From positions 165,000,297 through 165,064,296 of the forward strand of contig CM070874.1 in NCBI GenBank assembly GCA_036365515.1: a stretch of DNA of 64,000 nt, written 5' to 3'. The notes under the pieces were generated by a model. It worked only from the letters and a program-made list of their open reading frames with translations. It made no database searches and was not told where the DNA came from. Numbering within the stretch: position 1 is the first letter of the stretch; each line of letters begins with the position of its first letter. Made by a program: the position numbers and the translations under genes. The stretch is from Torymus aiolomorphi. Its lineage: Eukaryota > Arthropoda > Insecta > Hymenoptera > Torymidae. This document shows positions 21,940-33,635 of this stretch, in pieces.

Positions 21940-22540
21940 AAAACATTCACCGATTTTAGAAAATTTCAAAAAACGGATATCAAGAATATAGAAGAAAAAA
22001 TAATGTTTCCGAAAACTTAACATATAAAATTAGAAATAACAAAATATTAGTTTCCGTAGACAATTCTATGATTGTATCATATAATAGTTATTTATTAAAA
22101 AAATATAAATGTCACATAAATGTTGAGTATTGGGCTTCGATTCAAAATATAAAGTATATTTTTAATTATATTCATAAAGGTTGTGATTAAGCACTTTGTA
22201 AATTAAAGAAAATAAATACAGATAATGAAACAGATGTACATGATGAAATTACTCAATTTATAGATAGGAGGTATTTGAGTCCAATGGAGGCCGCATGGAG
22301 AGTACAAGAGTTTCCTTTATGTGGTAGGAGTCACACTGTAATATGTTTAGCAGTTCAACTGAAAATAAACAAAATATAATTTTCGAAGAAAATAAAGAGG
22401 AAACAGCTTTAGATAAATGGAAAACCACATTAACTTCATGGTTTGAATTAAATAAAAAAGATGATAATGCAAAAAATATTAAATTCGTTAATATACCGAA
22501 GTATTATATTGTTAGATCCGAATTTGGGTAATAAATAAGA
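21940..22540 (+). pseudogene. Helitron Rep-region fragment
   Basis: In changing frames the plus strand reads YNSYLLKKYKCHINVEYW, then YIFNYIHKGCD, then DEITQFIDRRYLSPMEAAWR and EFPLCGRSHTV (22236-22340). This is the conserved block following the Rep HUH region in Helitron RepHel proteins. Several stops and frameshifts are present. It is cut by the 3' LTR end of Gypsy-2 at 22541 and resumes at about 26166. Confidence 0.85.
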
Positions 22541-23040
22541 TGTAACACACGATTACAAAAATACGTTGAAACTTTATTTTACTTTAAGCCAACCATCAAG
22601 ATCAAACTCACAATTGAAAGTAAACTATTTACAAAAAATAAACAACAGCTGCTCTGCCGTTGTTATGTGCGGCGGTTCACAATGTTCGAATCGCGCACAC
22701 TTTCGATTTTCCGATCATAACATTGCCTTTCCCTCTCTTCAGATAGTCGTTCCGACAATCTAAAAACCATCTTGCGTCTTGACTCTTCTCTCTAAGCGGG
22801 TTGATCTTCTTCTCAGAATCCAATGATGACCCAGGATCTTCCACCAAACATCCTCTACCTTGACCTAACTCAGGCATCAAGTTACCGAGTGATGTCTTTA
22901 GGTGTGAAGTCCATTCACCACTCCAGGACTAGATAAAGAACCCGTCTCTTGAAGTAGAATTCTTAACTTTTCTTACATTTTCTGAACTTTCGGACTAGAA
23001 GAGGGAAGATGACTTACTGTGGACCTCGCCCCTAGTCACT
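22541..23040 (-). repeat. Probable Gypsy-2 3' LTR (right limit uncertain)
   Basis: On the minus strand the unit ends GTGTGTTACA at 22541, with an AATAAA-like polyadenylation signal about 30 bases before the end (near 22573). It follows the integrase stop at 23081. The start is not clear: no perfect TG start behind a purine tract was found between 22950 and 23080. No second LTR exists in the window for comparison. Confidence 0.5.
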
Positions 23041-23080
23041 GCTCTGGCATTCGCCTAGCAACTCACGGGAAAACCACAGC

Positions 23081-24270
23081 TCAAAAACCGTGAATAGAGC
23101 AGTTCGGAACTTCTCTTTCAACAAATGACGCTAATCTGTCAGCATGTATAATCTCCTTTTTGTGTCTTGCAGATCTTCGGATGCAGAAAACAGTGTCGTT
23201 GATTTTCTTAATGATTTCATAAGGTCCTTCCCAGCTCGATTGAAGTTTAGCGGTTTTTCCTTTTATTCGTTGTGGATTGAAAAACCAGACTTTTTGACCT
23301 TCCAGAAATTCAACGCATAGTAATGCTCTTCTATCGTATCGAGATTTTGTCTTTTGGAAGATGATGGTCATTCTCTGTCGTGTTATTTTATGAATCTCAT
23401 CTAGTTTTTGTCTCAGCAGTTGTACGTAGTTGTTGTACGTCTCTCCTTGAAAATCGCCAGGTGGACAGCCTCGAATCAGGTCCAATGGTAGTCCCAGGTC
23501 AGAGCCGGTGTACATCTCAGCTGGAGTAGCCCCAGTAGTCGTATGTTTTGAGGACCTGTAAGCTAACAAAAATAGTGAGACTCAATGATCCCAATCTTTC
23601 TGATTATCCGATATGTACTTGGTCAAGTAGTTTAATATAGTTTAATGTTGTCTTTCTACTTGACCGTTTGATTGTGGGTGTAATGGTGTGGTTCTCGTTT
23701 TTCTGATTCCTAACAATTCTGATAATTCCATAGAATTTCTTTGTCATTCATTATTAAATAGTTTTGAAAAGTTTCGTTGTTAATGAGTACATTGAGTTAC
23801 TATTTGTGTACAAATTAACACCGAACCTTTCCAAAAAAATTCTGATAATTCTTTAACTAAACGCTGGTCAAAATTTTTACCTTGATCAGTATTAACTTCT
23901 AACGGAACGCCATATCTACTAACAAATTGTGTAACGAAAACTTCTGCGATAGTTTTTTTTCTCATATTCAAAATAGGAAAAGCCTCAACTCATTTAGTAA
24001 ACGAATTTGTAATTACTAACAAATATTTATTTCCTAACGAGGAAATTGGAAATGGCCCTAATATGTCCATTTGTAATCTTTCAAATGGTAACCCTGAATT
24101 ATAGATCTTCATTGCACCATGCCCTTTGTCTGGAGGTCCTTTTTGGCAATGCAAATCTTAAAAGTTTTGCACCAGTTCTCTACATCTTTTTTACAAGTGG
24201 CCCAATAAAACCTTTTACGAATTTTCTCTAAGATCTTATTAATTCTAAAATGTCCACCAAAAGGAGAATC
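23081..24270 (-). pseudogene. Gypsy-2 integrase
   Basis: A zinc-binding segment with its Cys pair decayed lies near 24150-24200. NTDQGKNFDQRLVKELSEFF, with the core Asp, lies near 23845-23900. The C-terminal part 23081-23569 is open and contains AYRSSKHTTTGATPAEM and the GPY/F module WEGPYEIIKKIND, ending shortly after HADRLASFVE. Stops and frameshifts between 23570 and 24270 inactivate it. Confidence 0.85.
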
Positions 24271-26165
24271 ATGCTATTCTTCTAAAATCCCACTGATTTT
24301 TCGTTTTGGAATCACAATTTGAAGAACTTTAGATTTTAAATCAGGCGAAATCCATTCTCTGAATAAAATCCCATTATTTACAACAAGTGATTCCCATTGA
24401 GAACAATACACTTTTGTAAATTCATCCTTTGAAGAAATATCTTGCCAATTAGGTTTTATTCCAGACTCTTTATTTTTAAGTATAAAAGAGATAGTTTCAT
24501 CTTGCTGCTGAGCTTCTCGCCATTCAGAGGGCATATTATCCTCAAAAACAATCCTGCAAATGTCTTTTCCAGATTTCTCTTCACATTTTTCTTCCATCCT
24601 CGAACAATACTTGCAAGAAAAATCTGAGCATGGTCGTCTTCAAAGTCCATCAGCATTTCCATGTAACTTTCTAGCTCTATAAATAATTTTATAATCAAAT
24701 CTATCTAATTTTCCTACCCAACGTGCAAGTTGGCCTTCAAGTTCTCTAAAAGATAATAACCATGTTAATGAAGCATGGTCAGTTCTAATGAAAAATTGTT
24801 TTCCTAGTAAATATCGATGGAAATGTTCAGAAGATACTACTACTGCTAAAAGTTCACGATGAGTAACACAATAGTTACTCTGCTTTACTTAAAGTATGAC
24901 TAAAATAACCTATAACCCTTTCTAAATTATCTTGTATTTGTGAAAGAACTGCTCCTATTCCGTCACCGGAGGCATCTGTATCTAAAATGAATACAAGATC
25001 TAAAAGAGGAAAAGCTAAAATTGGGGGGGAAGTAAGGACTTCTTTTAATTTTAAAAATGCTGTCTGACATTCATCCGACCAATGAAATTTAGTTGCTTTT
25101 TCACTTAGTCTATGTAAAGGTTTTGCAATGGAAGGGAAACCTTTTATATATCTTCTATAATAAGAACAAAAACTAACGAAACTTCTAACATTCTTCTTGT
25201 TTATTGGAGTGGGCCAGATGATGACAACTTCAATTTTTTTTCGGATCTGTCGAAATTCCTTTTTCTGAAACGATGTAACCCAAATACTCAGTTTCACGTT
25301 TAAAGAAATGACATTTTTTCTTATTAAGTCGCAAGTTTGCATGTCTCAATTTTGTGAAAATTTGTTCTAAATTGGTCAGCATTTCTTTAAATGTTTTTCC
25401 CATTACCATGATATCATCAAGATAAATTAAGCAAATTGTATCCAAGTATTCTCTAAGAAGTTGTTCCATCAATCGTTGAAAAGTTGCAGGTGCATTACAC
25501 AATCCGAATGGCATGATTGTATACTGCCATAAACCTTTTCCAACAGAAAATGCTGTTTTTTCTTTCTTCTGGACGAATTTTAATTTGCCAATAACCACTT
25601 TTAAGATTCAGTGTAGAAAACCAAGATTTACCAGCCAATCTATCAAGTATATCACTAATTCTTGGTAAAGGGTATGACTATTTAATAGTTACAGCATTTA
25701 ATCTGCGATAATCATTACAAAATCTAATAGATCCATCTTTCTTTGATTTCATAACTACTGGCGAAAACCATGAACTTGAAGATTCTTCGATTACACGTTG
25801 TTCTTTCATTTCTAAAATTAACTTGTCAACTTCATCTTGCAAATATAAAGGAACTCTTCGTAATGGTTGTTTTATTGGTCGGAGATCATTAAGTTCAATT
25901 TTGTGTTGAATTAAGTCACATTTTCCGATGACATTTGTGTCATCAAAAATGTCTTCAAATTTAATTAATAATTGGGCAAATTTCTCTTTTTGTGTCTAAT
26001 CAAGTCCAATTGAATTTTTGTCGAAGACTTCTTTTAGTGTTTCAGAAATGTTGTCTTCTGGATTAACGATTCTTGCACATACTTGAAAATCTGTAATACT
26101 GTTGATTGAACTTGGTGCATCAACAAAAAGATTGTAAATTAAATTTGAAACACCAACTTTATCCC
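24271..26165 (-). pseudogene. Gypsy-2 reverse transcriptase and RNase H
   Basis: RT is read from about 25900 down to 25230 with RPIKQPLRRVP, SSSSWFSPVVMKSKKDGS, QYTIMPFGLCNAPATFQRLME and the active site LIYLDDI (about 25420). RNase H begins with LDTDASGDGIGAVLSQ (about 24990) and continues through HRELLAVVV and FFIRTDHASLTWLL near 24790. Stops near 25680 and 25995 and frameshifts at about 25600, 25250 and 24870 interrupt it. The region 24271-24700 is the linker before integrase. Confidence 0.85.
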
Positions 26166-26277
26166 ATAAACGAACTTCTAAAAATTGAAGAAATATCTTG
26201 TAAAGATTTTGGGTTACCTGAACCTGACGAAATTTTCGATATGAATAATGAAAGTAATGAAGAATAGTAAGATTTTT
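26166..26277 (+). pseudogene. Helitron RepHel fragment (middle)
   Basis: The plus strand reads ELLKIEEISCKDFGLPEP from about 26172, ending at a stop near 26265. A DFGLPxP block lies just before the helicase part in Helitron proteins. A few hundred codons expected between 22540 and this point are missing, so the Gypsy-2 insertion was accompanied or followed by a deletion. It is immediately followed by a palindrome. Confidence 0.7.
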
Positions 26278-26386
26278 TTACAAGGGAGGAAAATGGAACT
26301 TTCGCAGGCACGTGATATGACGACCGAGGCGAAGCCGAGGCCGTCATATCACGTACATGCAGGAGTTCCATTTAACCCTCGTGTAA
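26278..26386. repeat. Palindrome with a GGCGAAGCC centre
   Basis: TTACAAGGG, ATGGAACT and CGTGATATGACG on the left pair with CGTCATATCACG, AGTTCCAT and CCCTCGTGTAA on the right. The centre reads GAGGCGAAGCCGAG. Both this palindrome and the neighbouring MITE separate the Helitron pieces. Confidence 0.75.
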
Positions 26387-26390
26387 GAAA

Positions 26391-27386
26391 TAGTATTTTT
26401 CTCTATTCCCGGGCGAAAGTACGTTAATTAATCAGTCTAGAAAATTCAAAAATCATCGTCTTTCCTGGTGACATCAACTCTGCGCAGCCATGTTTTTACT
26501 TTCGCCCTATGCTTTGATAGCGTTAGCGACTTCACGTCGTTCTTGTAGTTTGCAAGTTATATTTTTCAATTTTATTTTACCTGTCGCAATTGGTGTTTCC
26601 CGATGCGCGCGTTGATGCATGTTCGATGCCCGCCCAACATTTGCAACACGAGTGTAGCGAGTGCTGCTGGTTGGGGTGGGTATCGAAAATGCATGAACAA
26701 GCAGATTGTTACATGTTCATGTGAGTCAAGAGAAAGAGGGATAGAGAGATCGATAGATAAATAGATAAATCTTTATTCTGCCTTTTCGACAAAAATTAGA
26801 AAATACATTAAAAGGTATAAAATTATAAATTTCAGTCAATTACAATAGAATACAATAACAATTTAGTTCATTATGTCGTAAAATACATAAGAGATATAAA
26901 AGATTTATCAAAAACATAATAATGCAAAAGAAAACTAAAAAGATAATCTTTGAAATAATAAATAAGGTTAAGAATAAATACGAGAACATGTGGTAAATAA
27001 AATACTTATAAAAATACTTGTACGAATATCATGATGTTCCGCCAATAGGCTAAAATAGAGAGAGATAAAGAGAGATAGGGAGAGAGAGAGGATATTTCCA
27101 AATAAATAAACATGAATTCATAGTAGACCATCCTTCTTGAGAGCACCACGCTCCCGATGCGAGACAGTTCCGCGCCGAAGTCGCACACTTTCGCGAATTC
27201 CGCGCGGCAAAGTCACAATCCGCTGTATCGTATATGGGGTTAGGCTATTCAAAACATTGCTCACAGAGCTTTCAGTCACGCGTGAAACAAGTGACGCACG
27301 CAGTGGGCAAAAGTGCTTCTTCTTCGAGTGCAAACAAACGGCGAAAACGCGTACTTTCGCCCAAGGAATAGAGAAAAATATTTTAT
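26391..27386. mobile_element. MITE-like element of about 1 kb with 35-bp TIRs
   Basis: The left end (26391-26423) ATTTTTCTCTATTCC then GGGCGAAAGTACG is repeated inverted at 27350-27386. The interior is non-coding and has GA-rich and GATA runs (26730-26770, 27055-27090). It lies between the Helitron stop near 26265 and the helicase start near 27400. No target duplication was recognised because the neighbouring palindrome touches its left end. Confidence 0.65.
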
Positions 27387-28480
27387 TCTGTAAACAAATG
27401 TTTAATAATTTCTATAGTTACTTAAACGAAGACCAAAAAACAATTTTTACACAAAAATAATATTAAATAATGAACATAAAATTCACTTTATTGATGGTCC
27501 TGGAGGTTCCAGCAAAACGTTTTTATATAAAACTTTAATTTATTATTTTTTATCAATAGAAAAAAAAATTGTGTCAGCAGCCTGGACTGGTATTGCATCT
27601 ATACCTTTGCCAAAAGGTATGACCAGTCATAAAATTTTTAGATTACCTTTAGATTTAAGTAATATTGAAAGTGCATTTTTAAAATTTGAATCAGATAAAA
27701 GGAAATTTCGCAAAGTTACTGCAATTATTTGGGATGAAGCGTCAATGATTCCACGTTAAGCTTTAGAAATTGTTAATAAAACTTTACTAGATGTTTGTAA
27801 GAATAATCTCCAATTTGGAGAAAAATTATTAGTTTCAGAAGATGATTTTAGACAAATTCTTCCAGTTGTTAAAAATAGTTGCAGAAACACAATAATTCAA
27901 GAAACAATAAAATATTCAACTCTTTGGTCATTATTTAATATTATGTATTTGAAAAACATATCAGTTCAAAAGATATCATGTTTGCTTCATTTCTATTAGA
28001 TATTGGAGAAATTAAATTTAATTCATTTGTTGTACCTGATAGTTTTAAAACAAACGATGTTTGTTTTAAAATGTATGAAAATATAAATTATAATGTATCG
28101 ATAAATGATGTTATTTTAACATCAGACAATGAAGATGCAAATATTTTCAATAATAAAATTTTGAAAATATTAAATATTGAAGAAAAAACGTATTACAGTT
28201 TAGATTATGCTACACATAAAGATGTATATTTATCTGATGATAATAATCATATTAATTACCCGATTGAAGCTATAAATAATATTGGTGAAGGTAAACACCA
28301 CATAAATTAAAACGAAAAGAATAGATACTACTGTAATGTTAATAAGAAATTTAAGTATTAACGATGATTATGTAATGGAACACGGCTAAAAATTACTAAA
28401 TTATTTAAATACAACATAGAAGCAGAAATAACAACTGGTGAAAAATCTGGAAATAGAGTTTTTTGCATAGTATCCGTAAA
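27387..28480 (+). pseudogene. Helitron Pif1-like helicase domain
   Basis: The plus strand reads YLNEDQKTIF (27420), a Walker A with GPGGSSKT (about 27500, where the usual Gly before Lys is Ser), IVSAAWTGIAS (27570), IIWDEASM (Walker B, about 27725), and a SEDDFRQILPVV block (27835). After a frame change, 27978-28310 includes NDVILTSDNEDANIFNNKIL. The C-terminal motifs with the HGQLYV block are not found after 28310, and stops are frequent. The protein is the usual Helitron helicase but dead in this copy. Confidence 0.85.
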
Positions 28481-28905
28481 GTACGTCGATTCGCATCGTT
28501 TTTAGTGCGTAAAATTAAATTTCACACATAGTGTGCGTAAGGCTTTGTTTCGCTTCGCTTTAAGCATACTATGCGTAAAATTCAACTTTACTTTTGTTGG
28601 AACGTTCCAACTTCCATTTAAATTTTCAAAGTTATTTTTACCGTTGGGTGTAGGTCAATCGGTTCATTTCTCTATTCTTGTCCAATCTAACTGATATAAA
28701 TCGAACTATATGCAAATTAAGTTGAAAAAAATATTAATGGTGTTACAGGATTAGCAGGAGTCTTCTTCATATCTGCATTTTTAGCAAAAAAATTTCAATT
28801 TTGTTTTCCAAATCAGGCATGAACTAGGAAACCCATGTATATCTATGAGAACGTTTTAAAAACTGTGAATAATTATGCAAATGTAAATGTTTACTACTAA
28901 GAAAC
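28481..28905. other. Helitron tail or unassigned sequence with one small palindrome
   Basis: A palindrome at 28527-28573 has arms CATAGTGTGCGTAA and TTAAGCATACTATG around TTTCGCTTCGCTT, the complement of a GCGAAGC core. The rest is AT-rich. I cannot find a CTRR end with a hairpin that would fix the Helitron 3' border. Confidence 0.5.
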
Positions 28906-28907
28906 TA

Positions 28908-29480
28908 ACAAGGAAAGTATCCCACGTGTCCCCCCAGATTTCAATAATACTGAGATATGTTATAGTACACCAAAAAATAAAAGGCAGGTATTTTTTTTAT
29001 CGGCGGATATGCACTCTAAGGGAGTGAAAACCACTCCCGAAAGTCACCCTCAAATTCACATTTTCTTTAATATCTTCAGTTCCTTTCAACATTTTTCAAT
29101 AAAACAAAATGGAAAAGAATTGTCACAAGAAACGCAACAAAAGTATATAGGCTTCGATAGTAAGGGTTGCAACTCTTAAATTTAATAGGGAAAAAACTAC
29201 ATTATCTGAGCATTTTTTTCGTCTAGAATTTTACAGAACTCTTACAAAAATATAAAGAAATGTTTTTCTAATACACAATCACAAAAGAAAGTTGACGCGT
29301 TTCGGAATTTTCGCATAATCTTTTATTATGCGGACAAATAATACATTGAATGAACCCCCGATTTTGATAAAATTGTGATGTTATAGAGCATTAAATAGTA
29401 GGAGATAAGTATTTTATTATCGACTAATATTCACTTCTAGGGAACGAAAACCACCCCTGAAAGTCACCCACAAACCCCAA
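28908..29480. repeat. Left TIR of the pogo-like element
   Basis: This holds about 1.2 copies of a 458-bp unit. Landmarks are ATCGGCGGATATGCACTC, GGCTTCGATAGTAAGG, GTTGCAACTCTTAAATTTAA and CGTCTAGAATTTTACAGAAC. All of them recur inverted in 39350-40400. Confidence 0.8.
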
Positions 29481-29960
29481 TCTCATAAATGACAAATCCA
29501 TACACCCCAAACCAACAAACCCAGAAACCACAAACCCACAAACACTAAACCCAGAAACCGCAAACCCACAAACTCCAAACTCACAAGCCTAAAACCCAGA
29601 TACCCCAAATCCACAAATCCTCAAACCGTAAACCACAAAAGCGAAATCCACAAACCCATAAATCCCGAACGCACAGATCAAGAAATATCAATCTCACAAT
29701 ATCACGAACCCCAAACCAATAAATCCACATACCGACAAATCTGAAATCCATAAATCTCAATACTACCAGCCGAAGAACCCCAAACTCATAAACCATCATG
29801 CACATATCCCATACCTACAAACCACGATTGCATAGAAGTCCAATTTCAGAAATGCAAAACTGATTTAGGAATGGATTCAATGTTTGTGGATTTATAGGCT
29901 TGGAGTTTGTCTTACTGTTTGTTTGAGATTTATATTTGGGGCTTATAGATTTGGGTTTTA
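29481..29960. repeat. Degenerate ACAAACCC array, left copy
   Basis: Dozens of AAACCCACAAAC-like words with variable spacing fill 29481-29800 on the plus strand; 29870-29960 has the complementary TTTGTGGATTT form. No fixed period fits the whole stretch, and units of about 7-9 bp and multiples dominate. The right TIR has the same kind of array in reverse (38885-39195). Confidence 0.75.
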
Positions 29961-30132
29961 TGGATTCGATTAATTCTTATAATACTAATGGAAAATTTGG
30001 TGTTGTTAGTGCTATATCAACTAATAAATAAGCTGATAAATGTTTATTATAATGATGTAGAACGTTACATTTTAAATACTAGTATTTTAAAAATTTTCAA
30101 TAACTTTTATGAAGTTTTACAATTAGTTTTAT

Positions 30133-31920
30133 TCATTCATTATATAATGAACAATAATGGTAGTTTTCAAAAAAGTGTTTAAAGCATAAAGATTTTTTAC
30201 ACCAAGCACAGCGAACTATTGCAATATTATTGCAGTTTTCAATCTCGCAATGCGTTTTACAAGAATCACCAAAGCTGAAGTCGACAGAGTTCTCAAATTT
30301 TCCAGGGTTTACGTCAAGATAACCACTTTTGTACCAAGAATATTTAATAAGATTTTTATACCATGGGGATGAAAATAGGTTGTGGAATAGAGATTGCAGT
30401 TTAATAATATTATTACGTTTATGCAATTCTATATCATAATCCATTAAAATTAATTTGTCTGAAAAATGTCTAACATAATTTTTCCAAATGCGAAAGCCAA
30501 ATACGTCTAAAGGTTGAATTATTCCGGTAGTTCCTGTAGGAATTTTTTTTATATTTACTTCTTTATTAACAGGTGTAACTTCTTCGACTATTTTAGGGCA
30601 ATGCCCACTCAAAGAATCTAATAATAATATACTTTTAGAACTAACTTTCGGAAAATATATTTTTTGTAAACAAATTTTAAAATGATTTGAAAAGAATTAT
30701 ATTTTTTAATCTTGTTGTATATTGTGCGGGTGTTATCGTAAAAAGTTTACTTTCGATGAATAAATATTGATAAATACTTGAAGTCAGTTTTCCAGATTTT
30801 GATGCTTCAACATGTACATTTGTAGGTCGAAATAAATTAGATTCAACAATTGGTCCAAACTGGCCACGTTTTTCTTTTAAAACTAAAAAAAGTGGTGAAA
30901 GTATTTCTCCATCACCTGATATTAAAGGTTGTATAGTATAGCTATGTGTTGTGGACTAAACTGATTGTACAACACACTGCCCCTATTTTTCTCCTTCAGT
31001 AGCTAATGTTCTACCAGAATGCATTTCTAATTGGATCCACTTTTATCAGAGTTGCATACATTTTCCATTCCTATCGCTTGTGTACATTGTTTAACATCAG
31101 TTACAAATTCATTTGCATGTTTTTCCAACTCTGCAGCACTTTCTAAAGTTTTTCTGGTTACAAATTTATTAATTTTTCTTGATACTATTCTGTGTATTTT
31201 CTTGAAACGATTGAGCCAGTGCTTTGAAGCTTTAAATCTATTATCTTCAAAACCTATCTGCCTTCGAGCTTGTAATGCCCATTTACGCAAGTTTGAATCA
31301 TGAACGACCAATCTCGCTTCAATTGCAGCTTTGAAATTTTCCAATGTGAATTGACATGTTCTAGAAATTTTCTCTCTATATGTCCCTCCTTTATTCAACC
31401 CATGAGTCCAACGTCGGAACTGCCTTATAGAATTTACGTTTTTAAACTTTTGTTGCACTGATTCAAAACTCAAATTGTTTTTCTTTTTACTGCTTCTCCA
31501 GTATTCCACTGCTTTTAATTTATAATCGTATGATATATCTTCTTCATCTTTAGTACATTCATTTGTTGGTGAAAAAGCAGGATCTGGAAAATGATGCAGG
31601 ATTTCATCTTCAACAGTTTCAGCTTCTATATCTTTAAATGGTTCTTGGAAATCTAACGTTTCATCAGTTATTATTTCCACTTGATTAAAATCATTCATTG
31701 CATCTAACAAAATCGTTTCAATTTTATTTGCGACCTCTATTTCTTTAATATTAACTTGACTTTTCTCAATATTTAAATATTGAAAAGCCGTAAGAAGAAG
31801 ATTAATCACATTTATTGGATTTATTTTCATGTTGAATCCTATAAAATTAATTAGTTTATTTATAAAAAAATTAAATTTAAAGTCTATTTTTAAATAAAAA
31901 ATTATAGGTACCCAGAGCAA
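30133..31920 (-). pseudogene. Pogo-like transposase (DDE_1/CENP-B type)
   Basis: The N-terminal part 31027-31920 has a helix-turn-helix region (KLKAVEYWRS, SVQQKFKNV, IRQFRRW), then KWALQARRQ, FKASKHWLNRFKK and VSRKINKFV, and the first catalytic block NSDKSGSN. In broken frames 30613-31020 continues with LYNQFSPQHIA and PTNVHVEASKSG. The C-terminal part 30133-30612 has LSGHCPK, KKIPTGTTGIIQPLDVFGFRIWK, the second catalytic region of pogo/Tigger transposases, and ends with a Cys-rich CAWCKKSLCFKHFF tail. Several stops between 30613 and 31020 inactivate it. It is the likely source of mobility for the surrounding TA-flanked element. Confidence 0.85.
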
Positions 31921-32727
31921 AAATGACTCTTATGGGCTACATATTAATAGTTGCGATATATTGCACATTATAATTGCCACATGTGGTAAAGTATATAAGC
32001 AATATTCTGCCGCACAACAATTCAGGTAAAGTGTAAAACCAAATCTAAATATTGGAAGTTTAGAAAATTTATGCTTATAATTCTATTATCACAGATTTTA
32101 CATCCCTTACAAACAATCAAGACAGGTCGAAAGATGAAAATTAAAAATTAAAAACAATTATACCATCAAGCTGACACAATCGCTATTTTCAACTAGTAAT
32201 TAATTTATATAATCCCAGAAGTTAATTCAAGGTGGTAGAATTATTAGAATACAATTTAAATATATTTATTATATTTGTATTTATGCTTGTGAGATAGAAT
32301 CAGCAAAGTTTCGAACTTTATTCATTCTTTTTTATCACCTCTAAAGCGTTAATTAAAATCTGCATGTAATTCAAGTTACATTATTATAATCATAAAAAAT
32401 AAAACATTTTCACCTAATAAATTAAATTTTTGAAATAAATGTTATAGTTCTTACTTTAATTATGCTATCATAATTATAAATTATATTATACTCTAATTAT
32501 AATTTATTCATAATTATAATTTATTTTGCTAAATATATGAATAATTTAATATTATTTCTACATTCTTGCTTATACCATATATGGGCCGTATATGTGCGAT
32601 ATTTTGCAGCTGAAGTACGGCAGTTTACTGCTAACATATTTTGCCACATGTGGCGGTTATAATTTGCCATATATGGTATATACTTTGGCGATATGTAGCC
32701 CATTATATTCATTTTTGTACGGAAAAA
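31905..32727. mobile_element. MITE-like inverted repeat with CCACATGTGG motifs
   Basis: The left end GCAAAAATGACTCTTATGGGCTACATAT and the right end (32695-32727, reverse complement ACAAAAATGAATATAATGGGCTACATAT) match, and both arms contain GCCACATGTGG and AAGTATATA blocks. The arms are about 120-150 bp and diverged; the interior is AT-rich. It overlaps the 5' edge of the pogo transposase gene. Each ORF across it is an artefact. Confidence 0.6.
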
Positions 32728-33230
32728 AAGTATAATCTATTTAAACAAATAATAACATCTAAAAAAAAATTGTAATTAAATTATGAAATTTATGTGTTTA
32801 TTTATTAGACTTACCTTTATAGTAATAATAAAAATGAAATCATCAGTTTAAATTTATGTCCGATAATTATCTTGCAATGAAAACACAAAATAAATTTTTT
32901 TTTTTTAAATGTATTTAAACGAAATATTACAAATGATCAAAACATTTAAATCTACCAAGTAGACTGAACGTTTATAAAAGTATAAAATATTAAAAATATC
33001 ATCGAAGTAACTTATTTGATAATACGACAACTAACCACAAGCACAAAAATTAAAGCAGAGGAAAAACAAAATAAACTTTATGTACATACTTATTATCAAT
33101 GCTCAAGATAAGATACGATGGTCGAGACAGTCTGAATAAATATGTTATGATCATTTTGTACAGTAAACATTTTTAAAAACTATACAATTTTATATATTAC
33201 TAAATTTACATATAAATTATTATTTTTATA
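32728..33230. other. AT-rich gap without recognised gene
   Basis: Nothing recognisable lies between the MITE and the microsatellite; the sequence is very AT-rich. Confidence 0.45.
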
Positions 33231-33372
33231 TGTATATAATTATTATAAATTCATAATTTTATTAATATTATATTATTATTAGTATATTATTATTATATTA
33301 TCGTTATTATTATCATTATTATTATTATTGTTCTTGTTGTTGTTGTTTTTGTTGTTGTTATTATTATTATTT
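33231..33372. repeat. Microsatellite TTA/TTG, 3' flank of the R1-clade LINE
   Basis: Imperfect ATT/TTA repeats change to TTG repeats and end in a T run before the LINE 3' end at about 33380. The same TTG/TTA composition borders the LINE 5' end at 38641. Confidence 0.8.
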
Positions 33373-33635
33373 TTTTTTCCGAGGTACTAGGTGAATCTTC
33401 CGGGTCGCCCGTCCTTGCTTTGGAGTTGGAGCAAGAAGGGAGGCCCACTAAGACCATCACGGAGTAGCAGACTCCGCCGTGTGAGGGATTTCTACCCCCT
33501 AAACACCCAAAACCTATCCCTACGGCGCAATCGACCCGGAACCGCTTTCGTATTACTTCAGGTCGGGCCGCAGCCCTATCGCCCTCGAGGGCCTCATCCG
33601 TCCTTCCTATGTTCTTTCATTCTACGATGCCCTAT

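Larger units (their letters stand above)
22541..26165 (-). mobile_element. Gypsy-type retrotransposon (Gypsy-2), 5' truncated, inside a Helitron
   Basis: The minus strand carries reverse transcriptase, RNase H and integrase in the Gypsy order, followed by a candidate 3' LTR that ends at 22541. Gag, protease and 5' LTR are missing: pol sequence stops near 26165, where Helitron coding sequence on the opposite strand begins at once. Integrase-mediated insertion does not truncate LTR elements, so a later deletion or rearrangement is implied. Confidence 0.8.

Noticed and set aside
29581..29805. 74-codon minus-strand ORF with Val/Leu/Trp repeats
   Set aside because: It is a translation of the degenerate ACAAACCC array.
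29481..29860. Telomere-like or CRISPR-like array
   Set aside because: Units are short, degenerate and without unique spacers, and do not match the insect TTAGG telomere repeat.
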